DNA of 46,976 nucleotides from Promethearchaeota archaeon (GTDB lineage: Archaea; Asgardarchaeota; Lokiarchaeia; Sigynarchaeales; SOKP01), in contig JAUWBH010000022.1 in the NCBI GenBank assembly GCA_030605085.1, positions 1 through 46,976 on the forward strand, given 5' to 3'. This document shows, piece by piece, positions 25,003 through 33,942 of this stretch. The stretch's first letter is position 1, and every line of letters starts with the position of its first letter. Both the position numbers and the translations under genes were made by a program. The notes beneath the pieces are model-generated. The model worked only from the letters and a program-made list of their open reading frames with translations. It made no database searches and had not been told where the DNA came from.

Positions 25003-26571
25003 CTATTTTTCTTCTTTTCGCAAATACATTAAGGAATTGATCAAATCTGCGATACATTGAGCAGTAGGATTCAATTTCTCAATATCAATCTTATCAAGTG
25101 TGTCCTCCGCAGTTAGGAGATAATATGGCGAACGTATCCAATGAATTATTTTCAACTCCTCAGCCTGAGTTACCAAATGACCGGCTTCGCCAATAGGTGG
25201 CGTTGCGAAAAAATTGTCAGGAATTAATATCATGCGTTCGATTTTGTGATTCTTAAAAGCTTTTATGGTGTGTGCAATTAAAATTTCATCTTGAGTCAAA
25301 AACACGGCACCTAAAGCAAGATTGCTATTAAATCTAAAATTATGAGTATTAGGATCCCCTTCAACTTCTTTTGCACACATATGCTCTAAATTTATATCAA
25401 CGATTACATTTTTTAATAAATCGTCTTTATACTTACGCGCAAATGTTTCTGCCCCGATTCCTGCATATAAATGACCTGTTGTTAATAAAAACAACATTGA
25501 TTTAGGTCTATTCTCTTTAGGAATTTTTGACCAAGCTCTTAATTGAGCAAGAACCATCGCAACTCCAGTACCATCCTCAGAAGCTCCTTGGAATGCAGAA
25601 TCAGTATGAGACGAGACCATTATCATTTCCTCTGATTGACCAGGTAATATGCCCCAAATATTATTTGCTTCACTTAATTCTTTATATCCTTCAAGAATTA
25701 ATGTGCCATGAGCATTATTAGTTTTTACTAATTCTCGTACTTTCATTCCATCGTACTTTCCTACATATAATGCGGGAATGGGTTTCATTGATGCGTCGTA
25801 CGGTCCCCAATGACTATTAACATTAGAAGGATAATCTCTTAGAATTAATACCAATCCCAGCGCTCCTCTGTGCACTGCTCTCCAATATACTGAATCTTCT
25901 CTTGGTTTCCCTCCCAATGCTTGTGGTGGGAAATTTGTAAGAGCAAAAGTTAAAATTATTTCTGTAGATTCATCAATAGAATTTGTAGGGTCTGAAATGT
26001 AATAGGGCATAGCCATTTTTAGTAATTTCCCCAACGGTAATGTAGGAAACTCAATATCTGCAACTACTATTTTACCTTCAACATTAACTTTTTTAAAATC
26101 TCTTTCGCGACCAGTTCTTACATATACTAAAGGAGCAGTTATCCCTTTTGTGTCGGTAAATTCCGTATTTAACACGTAAAAACATGGAATCTCAAAAGAC
26201 TCATCCTCAACATTTATGCTTAATTTCCAACTGGTAGCACCCCAATTTATGACCTCAATTGTTTCCTTTTTTACATTTTCAAGACCAAGTTCTTTACATG
26301 TTTTAACAAGAAAATTTTCTATTTCGTGTGCTTCTTCAGTTCCTATTCTTCTATGGGGTACGCTACAAATCCTTTCTAAATCTTTTTGAATTGTCTTTGA
26401 ATCTGGTGCTAATACATTGGTTTTAGGTTCTTTAATTTGTGGGATAATTTCTTCCGCTTTTTCCCTAATTTTTTTCATTTCTGGTATTAATTTCATTAAA
26501 TTAGAGATAAATGCTTCTCTCGACAATTTAAACTCGGTAACAGTCTTGGAATCTCCTTTACTTTCGTTCAT
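25003..26571 (-). CDS. M28-family peptidase-like protein with PA-type insert
   Basis: 522 aa, no signal peptide, so probably cytoplasmic. After about 60 helical residues comes an aminopeptidase-like start. Residues about 140-300 resemble a protease-associated insert. The catalytic core runs from 305: metal ligands H322 and D333 are in V-S-S-H-T-D-S and S-E-D-G-T-G, and another Asp/His set is in V-D-I-N-L-E-H-M. The usual G-E-E catalytic Glu pair is not seen: the matching loop reads T-T-G-H-L-Y-A-G-I-G-A, a variant found in some DUF4910/M28-like proteins. Activity is therefore uncertain. Start ATG. Confidence 0.78.
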   Translation of the reverse strand: MNESKGDSKTVTEFKLSREAFISNLMKLIPEMKKIREKAEEIIPQIKEPKTNVLAPDSKTIQKDLERICSVPHRRIGTEEAHEIENFLVKTCKELGLENVKKETIEVINWGATSWKLSINVEDESFEIPCFYVLNTEFTDTKGITAPLVYVRTGRERDFKKVNVEGKIVVADIEFPTLPLGKLLKMAMPYYISDPTNSIDESTEIILTFALTNFPPQALGGKPREDSVYWRAVHRGALGLVLILRDYPSNVNSHWGPYDASMKPIPALYVGKYDGMKVRELVKTNNAHGTLILEGYKELSEANNIWGILPGQSEEMIMVSSHTDSAFQGASEDGTGVAMVLAQLRAWSKIPKENRPKSMLFLLTTGHLYAGIGAETFARKYKDDLLKNVIVDINLEHMCAKEVEGDPNTHNFRFNSNLALGAVFLTQDEILIAHTIKAFKNHKIERMILIPDNFFATPPIGEAGHLVTQAEELKIIHWIRSPYYLLTAEDTLDKIDIEKLNPTAQCIADLINSLMYLRKEEK

Positions 26572-26651
26572 AAATCTCTCGTCTGAAATGTTTTAGTTAA
26601 TAGATCTGTTCTTAAGATATTTAAGTATGACAATCTTTAATAATAAATAAT

Positions 26652-27884
26652 TTATTTGATTTTCATTATTCCTTTTACATTTTCGACGATTGATGAAAGA
26701 ACATTTCCAATTTTATTAAAAAACCTCATATCAGCAGCCATATCGTAAGGAGTTTCTCCTAAATTAAGTATTATCAATTTTGCACCGTTTTCTTTAGCAA
26801 GTTTAACTAAATTTGCCGCTGGCGTCACAGCACAAGAAGAACCTACCACAAAATATAAATCAGCTTTTTCAGATCTTTTCATTGATTCGTACAATTCGTC
26901 ATACGGGAGTTTCTGACCAAAAGCGACGACCGACGAGATGATCCTTCCTTGACAATATGGACAAGTTGGTTGCCCCTCTTGAACGGGAATTTGTTTGTAT
27001 CCAGGACCCCATACATTTCGATCCCACTTAGCTTCCTCGTAAGTCATTTTTCTATCGCATTCTAAACATACCATAAAATTTTTGTTTCCGTGAAGCTCGG
27101 CTAATTTCTCTGGAGGGATTCCAGATTCTAAATGGAGCCCATCTGCGTTCTGGCTGATTACATAATCTACTTTACCCATTTTTAACAGTTCTACGATTGC
27201 CATGTGTCCTGAATTAGGTTTTATCAGATCCTCTGGATATGGCCTTAATGGACGGAGACCTTGGTCCCTTCTAGTCCAGAGACCGCCTGGTCCTCGGAAG
27301 TCAGGTATCCCACTTTCAGTAGAAAGCCCTGCACCCGTGAAAAAAATTAGATATTTTGAGTCTACAATCCATTGCGCAGCTAAATTGATTTTTTCTTTTA
27401 GCTCAATTTCATCTTCTTCTGTTAAAGGTTTAGATTCTGGAGGTCTAAAATCCGCATCGCGTTTTTGTATTAAATCTTTTCCTAATACGGCGTCTTTATG
27501 CATGTAAAGTTCTTTGGGACTCAACGATTTCAACGTTCTAACTAATATGGAATATATATCATGCATATCTCCGTTGGGAGCAACTTGGACAATAATTTTC
27601 CTTTTATCGTCTTTTGCTGCGACAACATGACCCTCTCCCCGAAACGATGTAGCAACTAATCGCTCAGGTGAAGCTTGTAAAACTGAAAATTTTTTTCTTG
27701 ATATAGGTATAGGCTTTATTTCCACAGCCGTCCATATAGAGAGAATTAATTCCAATTCTCCTTCGATGTCCCAATTAGTTGTAGAATATACGATCTCTTT
27801 TTGACCCTCAATTATAGTGATTGAGCGAATAGAGGGTTCTGATTTTAATAAATCCTCTGCAACACTACTATAATCAACTGACAT
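26652..27884 (-). CDS. Sir2-family deacylase with N-terminal roadblock/longin-like domain
   Basis: 410 aa. Residues about 160-405 are a complete sirtuin: NAD loop G-A-G-L-S-T-E-S-G-I-P-D-F-R-G (184-198), Q-N-A-D-G-L-H (245-251), catalytic H265 in E-L-H-G, zinc Cys 273, 276, 308 and 311, and V-G-S-S at the second NAD site. It should remove acyl groups from lysines using NAD+. Residues 1-125 do not belong to Sir2. They show the helix-strand-strand-helix-strand-strand-strand-helix order of a roadblock/LC7 or profilin-like fold (S-I-T-I-I-E-G ... E-G-H-V-V-A-A-K-D ... K-I-I-V-Q-V-A-P, then a long helix). The fusion is unusual; the domain call is mine from pattern only. Confidence 0.87.
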   Translation of the reverse strand: MSVDYSSVAEDLLKSEPSIRSITIIEGQKEIVYSTTNWDIEGELELILSIWTAVEIKPIPISRKKFSVLQASPERLVATSFRGEGHVVAAKDDKRKIIVQVAPNGDMHDIYSILVRTLKSLSPKELYMHKDAVLGKDLIQKRDADFRPPESKPLTEEDEIELKEKINLAAQWIVDSKYLIFFTGAGLSTESGIPDFRGPGGLWTRRDQGLRPLRPYPEDLIKPNSGHMAIVELLKMGKVDYVISQNADGLHLESGIPPEKLAELHGNKNFMVCLECDRKMTYEEAKWDRNVWGPGYKQIPVQEGQPTCPYCQGRIISSVVAFGQKLPYDELYESMKRSEKADLYFVVGSSCAVTPAANLVKLAKENGAKLIILNLGETPYDMAADMRFFNKIGNVLSSIVENVKGIMKIK

Positions 27885-28067
27885 TTAAATTTCTTTCCCA
27901 ATTTATTAGATCTATGTTGAATATAAGTAAATTGATATTTAAATCATTGTAAAAATCAATCAAAATGTATGTTCTCTAAGAAAGGTAAAGAATAAACCAT
28001 CTAAAAATTTAAAAATGTATACTAGGAATTTTTTATAATTAATAGAGATATATTAGTGAAAATTTAC

Positions 28068-28436
28068 ATGGGAATCATTAACCTTAATATCGACGATAAA
28101 AAGAAAAAAAAAATTGAAAAAATTCTTAACGAACAAGGCTATAGAAATATAGATGAATTTCTTCTCAATACAATCGATGAAAAAATCAATTTTCAAGATG
28201 TTCTTTCCACAGTAAAAAATTCAACTCCCCCTTTAGATAAGAGTAAAATAATAATTCCTAGCTCAATTCCAGATGGAAAGTTTCTTGGAATAGCGGAAGA
28301 TAAAATCGTAGCCATTGGTGATAATGTCCAAGAAGTTACAGATATTGTAATAAAAACTAATCCTAATAGTTTTCAAGGTATAATTCATAAAGGTAAGAAA
28401 ACTAAAAAACTTGAGTCTGTTTTTATGAGTATTTAG
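28068..28436 (+). CDS. Small protein, RHH-like start and DUF5678-like end
   Basis: 122 aa from ATG 28068 (GTG 28056 also in frame). Residues 1-40 (strand I-I-N-L-N-I-D, then two Lys-rich helices) resemble a ribbon-helix-helix antitoxin start. Residues about 70-110 (K-F-L-G-I-A-E-D-K-I-V-A-I-G-D-N-V-Q-E-V) follow the DUF5678 pattern. Proteins of this build are often paired with toxins or aspartic-protease-like genes, but no partner lies next to it. Assignment is tentative. Confidence 0.5.
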   Translation: MGIINLNIDDKKKKKIEKILNEQGYRNIDEFLLNTIDEKINFQDVLSTVKNSTPPLDKSKIIIPSSIPDGKFLGIAEDKIVAIGDNVQEVTDIVIKTNPNSFQGIIHKGKKTKKLESVFMSI

Positions 28437-28549
28437 AATAAGTAAATTCATATTTAAAAGCATTTACCATAAGAACCATATAATAAAAAATAAAAAGAAA
28501 TTAAAGGTAATTAGTCTATAAAATTTTTTTGTTAATTTTTCAGGGTTGC

Positions 28550-29326
28550 TCACTTGCCATTAGCTTTAATTAACCATTTTTCTAAAAACATGGGTAATAA
28601 AAAACCCAAATAGTAACCAAAAGCACTTAAAATCAACAATAATCTAACCAAGATAAGTCCTATAGGAGTTAAAGGCATTATAACTTCTAATAATGCGCCT
28701 ATTGTAAACATGATGAAACTAATCAGCAAAAATCGCCCTTTCCAAACAATTTTCTTCTTATCTGATTTTATGTTTTGTAACGCAAGAAGGACACCAGTGA
28801 TTAGTGAGATAATTATGGCAATTATATTAAATAATAAAGGTAAAAGAGCAGGTCTTGTCTGAAAAAATAAATAAGAGCCAACAAGTCTGTAATCGTAAAA
28901 TAATAAAGTTATTATTATACTCCAATAAATTAAACAGCAAATAATTACAAAGTATAGCGGAACATTGCTTTGAAGCTTAAATCTACTTTTCAAATATAAA
29001 TGATAAAACGAATATAGCCAAAAAATAAGTGCAAACGGAATAAATGAGATGGCAAGGAATAAATAAAAAGGAGTCTCAAATGCGTATTGAAAAAGCAAAA
29101 TCGATAAAAAACAAAAACCGCCGCCCCACCACGCAGAGCTAAGAAAAATCCAAGTAAGCCCTACCGATATAAATTCCTTTCTTTTAAGACCTTCTTTCTT
29201 TTTAACGGTAAAATAGTGAAGAAGTATCTTAACACCTATAATTATTGAAAGAATGGCAAAAATTAAGCTTCCTAACCCAGACATTAATTGTATATAAGTT
29301 AAATTCGTAATTTTAACGGCTGGCAA
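28550..29326 (-). CDS. Seven-helix membrane protein, unknown
   Basis: 258 aa with seven hydrophobic segments and short charged loops (K-K-K-E-G-L-K-R-K-E and K-S-D-K-K-K inside). I recognise no family. The topology recalls small 7TM sensor-type proteins, but no retinal Lys or histidine-kinase region is seen. The start may be TTG 29326; an internal ATG near 29284 is possible. Function unknown. Confidence 0.6.
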   Translation of the reverse strand: MPAVKITNLTYIQLMSGLGSLIFAILSIIIGVKILLHYFTVKKKEGLKRKEFISVGLTWIFLSSAWWGGGFCFLSILLFQYAFETPFYLFLAISFIPFALIFWLYSFYHLYLKSRFKLQSNVPLYFVIICCLIYWSIIITLLFYDYRLVGSYLFFQTRPALLPLLFNIIAIIISLITGVLLALQNIKSDKKKIVWKGRFLLISFIMFTIGALLEVIMPLTPIGLILVRLLLILSAFGYYLGFLLPMFLEKWLIKANGK

Positions 29327-29439
29327 ACTAAATTCCTTTTATTTTTAATAGATTTAAAACTTAATTGAATTGATAGAATAAGAAAAAAGGTTAATTTAAA
29401 AATCTTTTCAAATAAACCAATATTTCTTGAATTGATTGT

Positions 29440-32031
29440 ATGAAAGCAGTAGAAAAAATATCTTTAAACGGGTATTGGAATTTAAGCCATAAAGAAAAGT
29501 CTATTAATATAACGGCTCAAGTTCCCGGAACTGTATTTGAAGCTCTAATCGAAAAATCGACTATCGAAGACCCTTTTTATGGGGAGCGCGAGCATGAAAT
29601 GTCGTGGATTTTTGATTCCGAATGGCAATACGAGAAAAAATTTGATGTGAATTCAGATTTTTTGAAGCATTCAAAAATATTGCTCCGATTTTACGGCTTG
29701 GATACGATATCAGAAGTTTATTTAAACGACGAAAAGCTTGGTTCCACAGAAAACATGTTCCTTATGTACGATTTTGACGTAAAATCTAAGTTAAAGATAT
29801 CTAATAATGTCTTAAAAATCGTGTTCAAGAGCCCAACTAAAACTGCCCGACAGCTTATTAAAAAACATGGAATTAGATTAACTACGGGCATGGTAGCTTT
29901 TCCAGGCGTACCCTATTTACGCAAGGCTCAATATTTCTTTGGCTGGGATTGGGGACCGAAGTTGCCGGATATTGGCATATGGAAATCAGTGGAAATGATT
30001 GGATACGACAATCTTAAAATTAATTCAATCTATCCTATTCAAATAATTAAGTATAATAAAGATCCACATAATATTAAAAAGCTGGAGGAAATCTCGACAC
30101 TTAAAGTTGAATCTGTAAAACTTGATGTTAAAATAGAAATTGATTCGATAATTGAGGATGTGGGAACCCTTAACTATAAAATTAGAATCGAATTGAATTC
30201 ACAGGAGAAAGAAGTATTTTACAATGAAGTGTATCTTAAGGAAAAAAACCAAATTGTAGAATTAACTCTTACTGAACCCCACTTATGGTGGACTCACGAT
30301 CTTGGCGTTCCGTACCTTTACGATTTGACCGTTTCTATTTTAAACGATGGAGTTATTGATAAAAAAACCCAAAAATTGGGAATAAGAGATATACAACTGA
30401 TTCGAAATCCTGATAAATGGGGGGAAACATTTTACTTCTTGTTAAATGGCGTCCCAATTTTCGCTAAAGGTGCAAATTGGATTCCAATAGATAGCTTTAT
30501 TCCAAGAGGTAAAAAATTAGGTCTATATGAGATGAATTTAAATTACGCTAAGGAAGCAAACATGAATATGGTGCGCGTATGGGGTGGTGGTATTTACGAA
30601 GATGATCTGTTCTTCGAATTATGCGACGAGTTAGGAATAATGGTCTGGCAGGATTTCCCCTTTGCATGCGCTATCTTTCCATATCACGAGGAATTTACCG
30701 AAAATGTGAAAAAAGAAGCAATTCAAAACATTAAACGATTAAGGCATCATCCATGTCTAGCGTTATGGTGCGGAAATAACGAGATTGAGCAACTATGGAA
30801 ATTGTTATTATTACTATCAAACATCTCCGACCTTGATACAATATCTAAATTTAAAAAGAGCTATATTAATCTGTTTGAGATAATTCTTCCCGGTTTGGTC
30901 AAAGAATACGACCCTACCCACCCATATTGGCCGAGTTCCCCTACAAATGGACGCTTTCAAGAAAAGGCAGATCCAAATTCCCCAGATAAAGGAGATTCAC
31001 ACTTCTGGCGGGTCTGGCATGGGGGTGCTCGCTTTAGCGCTTATAGAAGTTTCAACTCCCGCTTCATGTCGGAATATGGATTCGAATCTTTTCCTTCGAT
31101 GAAAACAATTACGACCTTCTGTCCACCAGATCAATATAGGTTCTATTCTCCTATAATGGAAAATCACCAAAAAAATTCTGCAGGGAATAAGAAAATAATG
31201 AGATATATGAGGAGACGCTTTTCAATTCCAAAAAAATTCGAACAACGCGTTATCCTCTCTCAAATTACCCAAGCGGAGGCGATTGAATACGGAGTTGAGC
31301 ATTGGCGGCGCAATCGGAACGATTTTCATTGCATGGGGTCGCTTTATTGGCAACTGAACGACTGCTGGCCCGTAGCAAGTTGGTCCTCGTTAGATTATTA
31401 TGGTCGTTGGAAGGCTTTACATTATATTGCAAAGAAAATATACAAACCTTTTTATACAAGCGTTAAGGAAGAAAGAAATTATGTGGAATTATGGATAACT
31501 AACGATATGAGATTTTCTCGGGAAGGTATATTAAATTGGAACATCCTAAATTCGCAAGGAACAATTCTATTAGAAGGTTCAGAAAATGTTAGGGTTCCAC
31601 CATGTAGTTCTATGATGGTCAGAAAAGTTGATGTCTCTACAATAAACAAAAGTATTGACGATATAAGAAACAATATTGTTTTTTTCTCTCTTGAATCGGG
31701 TGAAACTGTCCATCGTGGATTTCGTTTATTTGATAATCCTAAAAATTTTCCATTAAAAGATCCTGAAATTTCATTCGTAGTAAAAGAACTCGATAAAAAT
31801 AAAGATCTTTATTCCATTAATATGAACTCTAGAAATATTGCCCTTTATGTTTATATTGAATCAGACATAATTGATTTTATCGCTTCGGATAATTATTTTT
31901 CAATGGAATCTGGTGGAGCTAGAACCATTACTCTTAAAATCGTAAAGATCCTTAGATCTGATAAAGAACTTGTTGGCAAAAAAATATTAAATTCGTTTGA
32001 GGTCAAATCCCTATACGATTTAATTCAATAA
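29440..32031 (+). CDS. Beta-mannosidase, glycoside hydrolase family 2
   Basis: 863 aa, full length for GH2 beta-mannosidases. It removes terminal beta-mannose from manno-oligosaccharides. Order: sugar-binding jelly-roll domain (about 8-190, with Q-V-P-G-T-V and G-W-D-W-G-P), Ig-like domain, TIM barrel (from about 330) and C-terminal beta domains. Acid/base E448 is in C-G-N-N-E and the nucleophile E545 in M-S-E-Y-G-F. V-R-V-W-G-G-G-I-Y-E and Y-W-Q-L-N-D-C-W-P are classical for this group. No signal peptide, so substrates must be imported, perhaps by the GPH symporters. A TATA-like TTTAAAAA (29395-29402) gives a short leader or none. Confidence 0.93.
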   Translation: MKAVEKISLNGYWNLSHKEKSINITAQVPGTVFEALIEKSTIEDPFYGEREHEMSWIFDSEWQYEKKFDVNSDFLKHSKILLRFYGLDTISEVYLNDEKLGSTENMFLMYDFDVKSKLKISNNVLKIVFKSPTKTARQLIKKHGIRLTTGMVAFPGVPYLRKAQYFFGWDWGPKLPDIGIWKSVEMIGYDNLKINSIYPIQIIKYNKDPHNIKKLEEISTLKVESVKLDVKIEIDSIIEDVGTLNYKIRIELNSQEKEVFYNEVYLKEKNQIVELTLTEPHLWWTHDLGVPYLYDLTVSILNDGVIDKKTQKLGIRDIQLIRNPDKWGETFYFLLNGVPIFAKGANWIPIDSFIPRGKKLGLYEMNLNYAKEANMNMVRVWGGGIYEDDLFFELCDELGIMVWQDFPFACAIFPYHEEFTENVKKEAIQNIKRLRHHPCLALWCGNNEIEQLWKLLLLLSNISDLDTISKFKKSYINLFEIILPGLVKEYDPTHPYWPSSPTNGRFQEKADPNSPDKGDSHFWRVWHGGARFSAYRSFNSRFMSEYGFESFPSMKTITTFCPPDQYRFYSPIMENHQKNSAGNKKIMRYMRRRFSIPKKFEQRVILSQITQAEAIEYGVEHWRRNRNDFHCMGSLYWQLNDCWPVASWSSLDYYGRWKALHYIAKKIYKPFYTSVKEERNYVELWITNDMRFSREGILNWNILNSQGTILLEGSENVRVPPCSSMMVRKVDVSTINKSIDDIRNNIVFFSLESGETVHRGFRLFDNPKNFPLKDPEISFVVKELDKNKDLYSINMNSRNIALYVYIESDIIDFIASDNYFSMESGGARTITLKIVKILRSDKELVGKKILNSFEVKSLYDLIQ

Positions 32032-32255
32032 ATAATCTTTATTAAATTGGATTTTCCTTTCAATGATAATTATAAATATGTAAATATAATATCATATATG
32101 ATCGTATTAAATTACTACTCTTGATATTCAATTATTACTTCTCAAGGAAAAAATTATTGATTTTAAATCATATCAATCAAATTTAGAAAGATATTCTGCT
32201 AACTCGTGGATTACTCCTGGCTTATTTGAAAAATATTTAAAGGAGGGAAAAAAAT

Positions 32256-32600
32256 ATGAGTGAAAGGTTGTCAATTGTAATACCTTTAGAATTAAATAAA
32301 GAAATTGAAAAAATACAAAAAATTTTAAAAATGGATAAAAGCTCTGCAATACGACATTTATTATCCAAATCCATTCAAGAGGTAAAAATTGAGATTGCGC
32401 TTGAAGAATATAGAAAAGGAAAAGTTTCCTTTGGAAAAGCTTCGGAGATTGCAGGTATTAATCTTTGGGAATTCATTGACATTTGTCACCGCAATAAAAT
32501 TCAATTAAATATGTCAGAGCAGGAAGCGGATGCGGGAATTAAAAAGATTGCAGAATTGGATCTTGAAAAATATAAAAAGAAGCTGCAAAATTCTAAATAA
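32256..32600 (+). CDS. RHH plus UPF0175-type antitoxin
   Basis: 114 aa. Residues 1-45 are a ribbon-helix-helix start (L-S-I-V-I-P-L-E-L ... D-K-S-S-A-I-R-H-L-L). Residues about 48-95 match the UPF0175 pattern: A-L-E-E-Y-R-K-G-K-V-S-F-G-K-A-S-E-I-A-G-I-N-x-W-E-F (20-residue fragments of it suffice). UPF0175 proteins are antitoxins normally followed by a PIN or DUF3368 nuclease; here a 100-aa protein of unknown family follows. GGAGGG site 9 nt before the ATG. Confidence 0.78.
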   Translation: MSERLSIVIPLELNKEIEKIQKILKMDKSSAIRHLLSKSIQEVKIEIALEEYRKGKVSFGKASEIAGINLWEFIDICHRNKIQLNMSEQEADAGIKKIAELDLEKYKKKLQNSK

Positions 32601-32666
32601 TAGAAAATATTCTTTAAAATAATTCCTAAATAATTCAAATGTTGAAAAATCAAAGGCAATTACATA

Positions 32667-32969
32667 TTGCTATTAGTTATTGATTTTAAAAAACATTTAA
32701 AATTATTTTACGGAATTTCCGAAAAGAGAATATATAGTGGAAAAATCTATAATATCGAAGATGATGTTTTAGACCAGATTTTTGATGTTATAATATCTGA
32801 CTTTTCGAAATTTGCTCTCGAATTATATTCAAGTCATACTACAAATAAAAAGCAAGAAGAATATCTACTAAAAATAATCAAGAAACCTAAAACAGATAAG
32901 GACCGTTTTGAAAGAATCTGGAAAGATTATGTCTTTGCATTAAAAGGAGCTTACAAGATGAATGATTGA
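32667..32969 (+). CDS. Small unknown protein downstream of the UPF0175 antitoxin
   Basis: 100 aa starting at TTG 32667, with AAAGG upstream. Helical, with W-K-D-Y-V and K-I-I-K-K-P segments; no match to PIN, RelE or HEPN motifs that I can see. It begins 66 bp after the antitoxin, the position of a toxin gene. It might be a new partner type or a remnant. Confidence 0.45.
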   Translation: MLLVIDFKKHLKLFYGISEKRIYSGKIYNIEDDVLDQIFDVIISDFSKFALELYSSHTTNKKQEEYLLKIIKKPKTDKDRFERIWKDYVFALKGAYKMND

Positions 32970-33047
32970 ACTCTTGAAAAATTAATTATAAAGTTTTATT
33001 TTTTTATTTTTCTAATTTTATCTTAAAAATTGCATATTATATAAAAT

Positions 33048-33476
33048 CTAGTCGTTTTTAGCCGATTTTTTAACTGGATCTACTCTCTTAATTCTTTTTG
33101 TTTTATCAAAATCTGTATCGTGTGAACAGATTTCCTTAATATTATTTTCTAATAAACTTGCTGCGATTAATGAGTCACGTCCTCCGATCTTATACTCTTC
33201 AGCAATTTCAAAAGCGAGTAAAATTGTTGAAACAGTTATCTCTAACACATTAATATTTTCTGAGTCTATAATAGAAATTAATCTTTTTTTAACCTCTGAT
33301 TCGTTAAATTTATACGCTCTAACTAAAGCATGATAACTTTCCATAAAAACAATGGCGGGGATTGACACAGTTTCCTTTCCCTCAGCAATTTTTTTTAAGA
33401 GTTTTTTACATTCACTGTGTTCAGGTAAATCTCTACTTAACGCATAAACAATTATATTCGAATCCATTCCTTTCAT
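33048..33476 (-). CDS. PIN-domain ribonuclease (VapC-like toxin)
   Basis: 142 aa from ATG 33476, the ATGA overlap with the antitoxin frame; a GTG at 33485 is also in frame. PIN acidic residues are visible: D in G-M-D-S-N-I-I-V-Y-A, E in A-I-V-F-M-E-S, D in I-G-G-R-D-S-L-I-A-A and the terminal S-H-D-T-D-F-D. These coordinate Mg2+ for RNA cleavage, so the toxin looks catalytically complete. Confidence 0.85.
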   Translation of the reverse strand: MKGMDSNIIVYALSRDLPEHSECKKLLKKIAEGKETVSIPAIVFMESYHALVRAYKFNESEVKKRLISIIDSENINVLEITVSTILLAFEIAEEYKIGGRDSLIAASLLENNIKEICSHDTDFDKTKRIKRVDPVKKSAKND

Positions 33477-33625
33477 AACTCCCACATACTTTTAGTTGAT
33501 TTTATTGCGTCAATTCCTTTAGCACCATCAGACAATGGATTATCCAATATTTCTAATAATTTGTTTTTACTCTCTGACTTCTTTCTGATTTCGTGGCAAA
33601 AAATTAGATATTCCGCAATTTTCAT
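33473..33625 (-). CDS. Short antitoxin of the PIN toxin
   Basis: 50 aa from ATG 33625 to TGA 33473, overlapping the toxin start as ATGA. It reads MKIAEYLIFCHEIRKKSESK and continues with a helix, then an acidic-to-basic tail. No start is available further upstream (a TAG precedes in frame). GGAGG lies 14-18 nt upstream. Its size, position and overlap fit a VapB-type antitoxin; the fold is not recognised. Confidence 0.6.
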   Translation of the reverse strand: MKIAEYLIFCHEIRKKSESKNKLLEILDNPLSDGAKGIDAIKSTKSMWEL

Positions 33626-33660
33626 GTTTAGTTTAGCAGCCTCCTATTTTATCCTGACCA

Positions 33661-33700
33661 CTCAAGAAAACACTTCCATTCAGGGAAGTGATGAATTGAG
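33661..33700. repeat. Nested hairpin at the left of an ORF-free element
   Basis: CTCAA (33661-33665) pairs with TTGAG (33696-33700), enclosing CACTTCC (33671-33677) paired with GGAAGTG (33684-33690). The loops are short. It resembles a subterminal hairpin of the IS200/IS605 kind. Confidence 0.45.
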
Positions 33701-33781
33701 ATTGAGGAGAATTCACTAAATCGTCGCACTCCTTTTTTTTAAATTCTCTCAGAATATATTATAATTAGTTCCTTCTCTTTG

Positions 33782-33942
33782 GTTGGATAACCAACGACTA
33801 CAAAAAGAAACGGAACTCTACCGTTGGAACGATGGGAAGTCAAGCTTTTGGAGAAAGCGTAAGACTCGGGACGATTCCCCGAATCTTGACGAGCTGTTTT
33901 CTATGAATTAGGAATCCATTTCCTTTAGTTGGTGGTAGTTCA
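33782..33942 (+). ncRNA. TnpB-type omega-RNA-like structured end, no tnpB gene
   Basis: Less AT-rich, hairpin-dense DNA. Stems: GTTGG/CCAAC (33782-33786, 33791-33795); AACGG/CCGTT (33809-33813, 33821-33825); GTCAAG/CTTGAC (33839-33844, 33885-33890) enclosing CTTT/AAAG (33845-33848, 33854-33857) and TCGGG/CCCGA (33866-33870, 33878-33882), a three-way junction; then CCATT/GGTGG around CCTTTAG. It ends GGTGGTAGTTCA at 33931-33942. The blocks GGGAAGTCAAG, GATTCCCCGA, GAATCC and TGGTAGTTCA are those I know from 3' ends of archaeal IS1341-type tnpB elements, where this RNA guides TnpB. The sequence right after 33942 would be the guide. No tnpB lies upstream. Confidence 0.6.
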
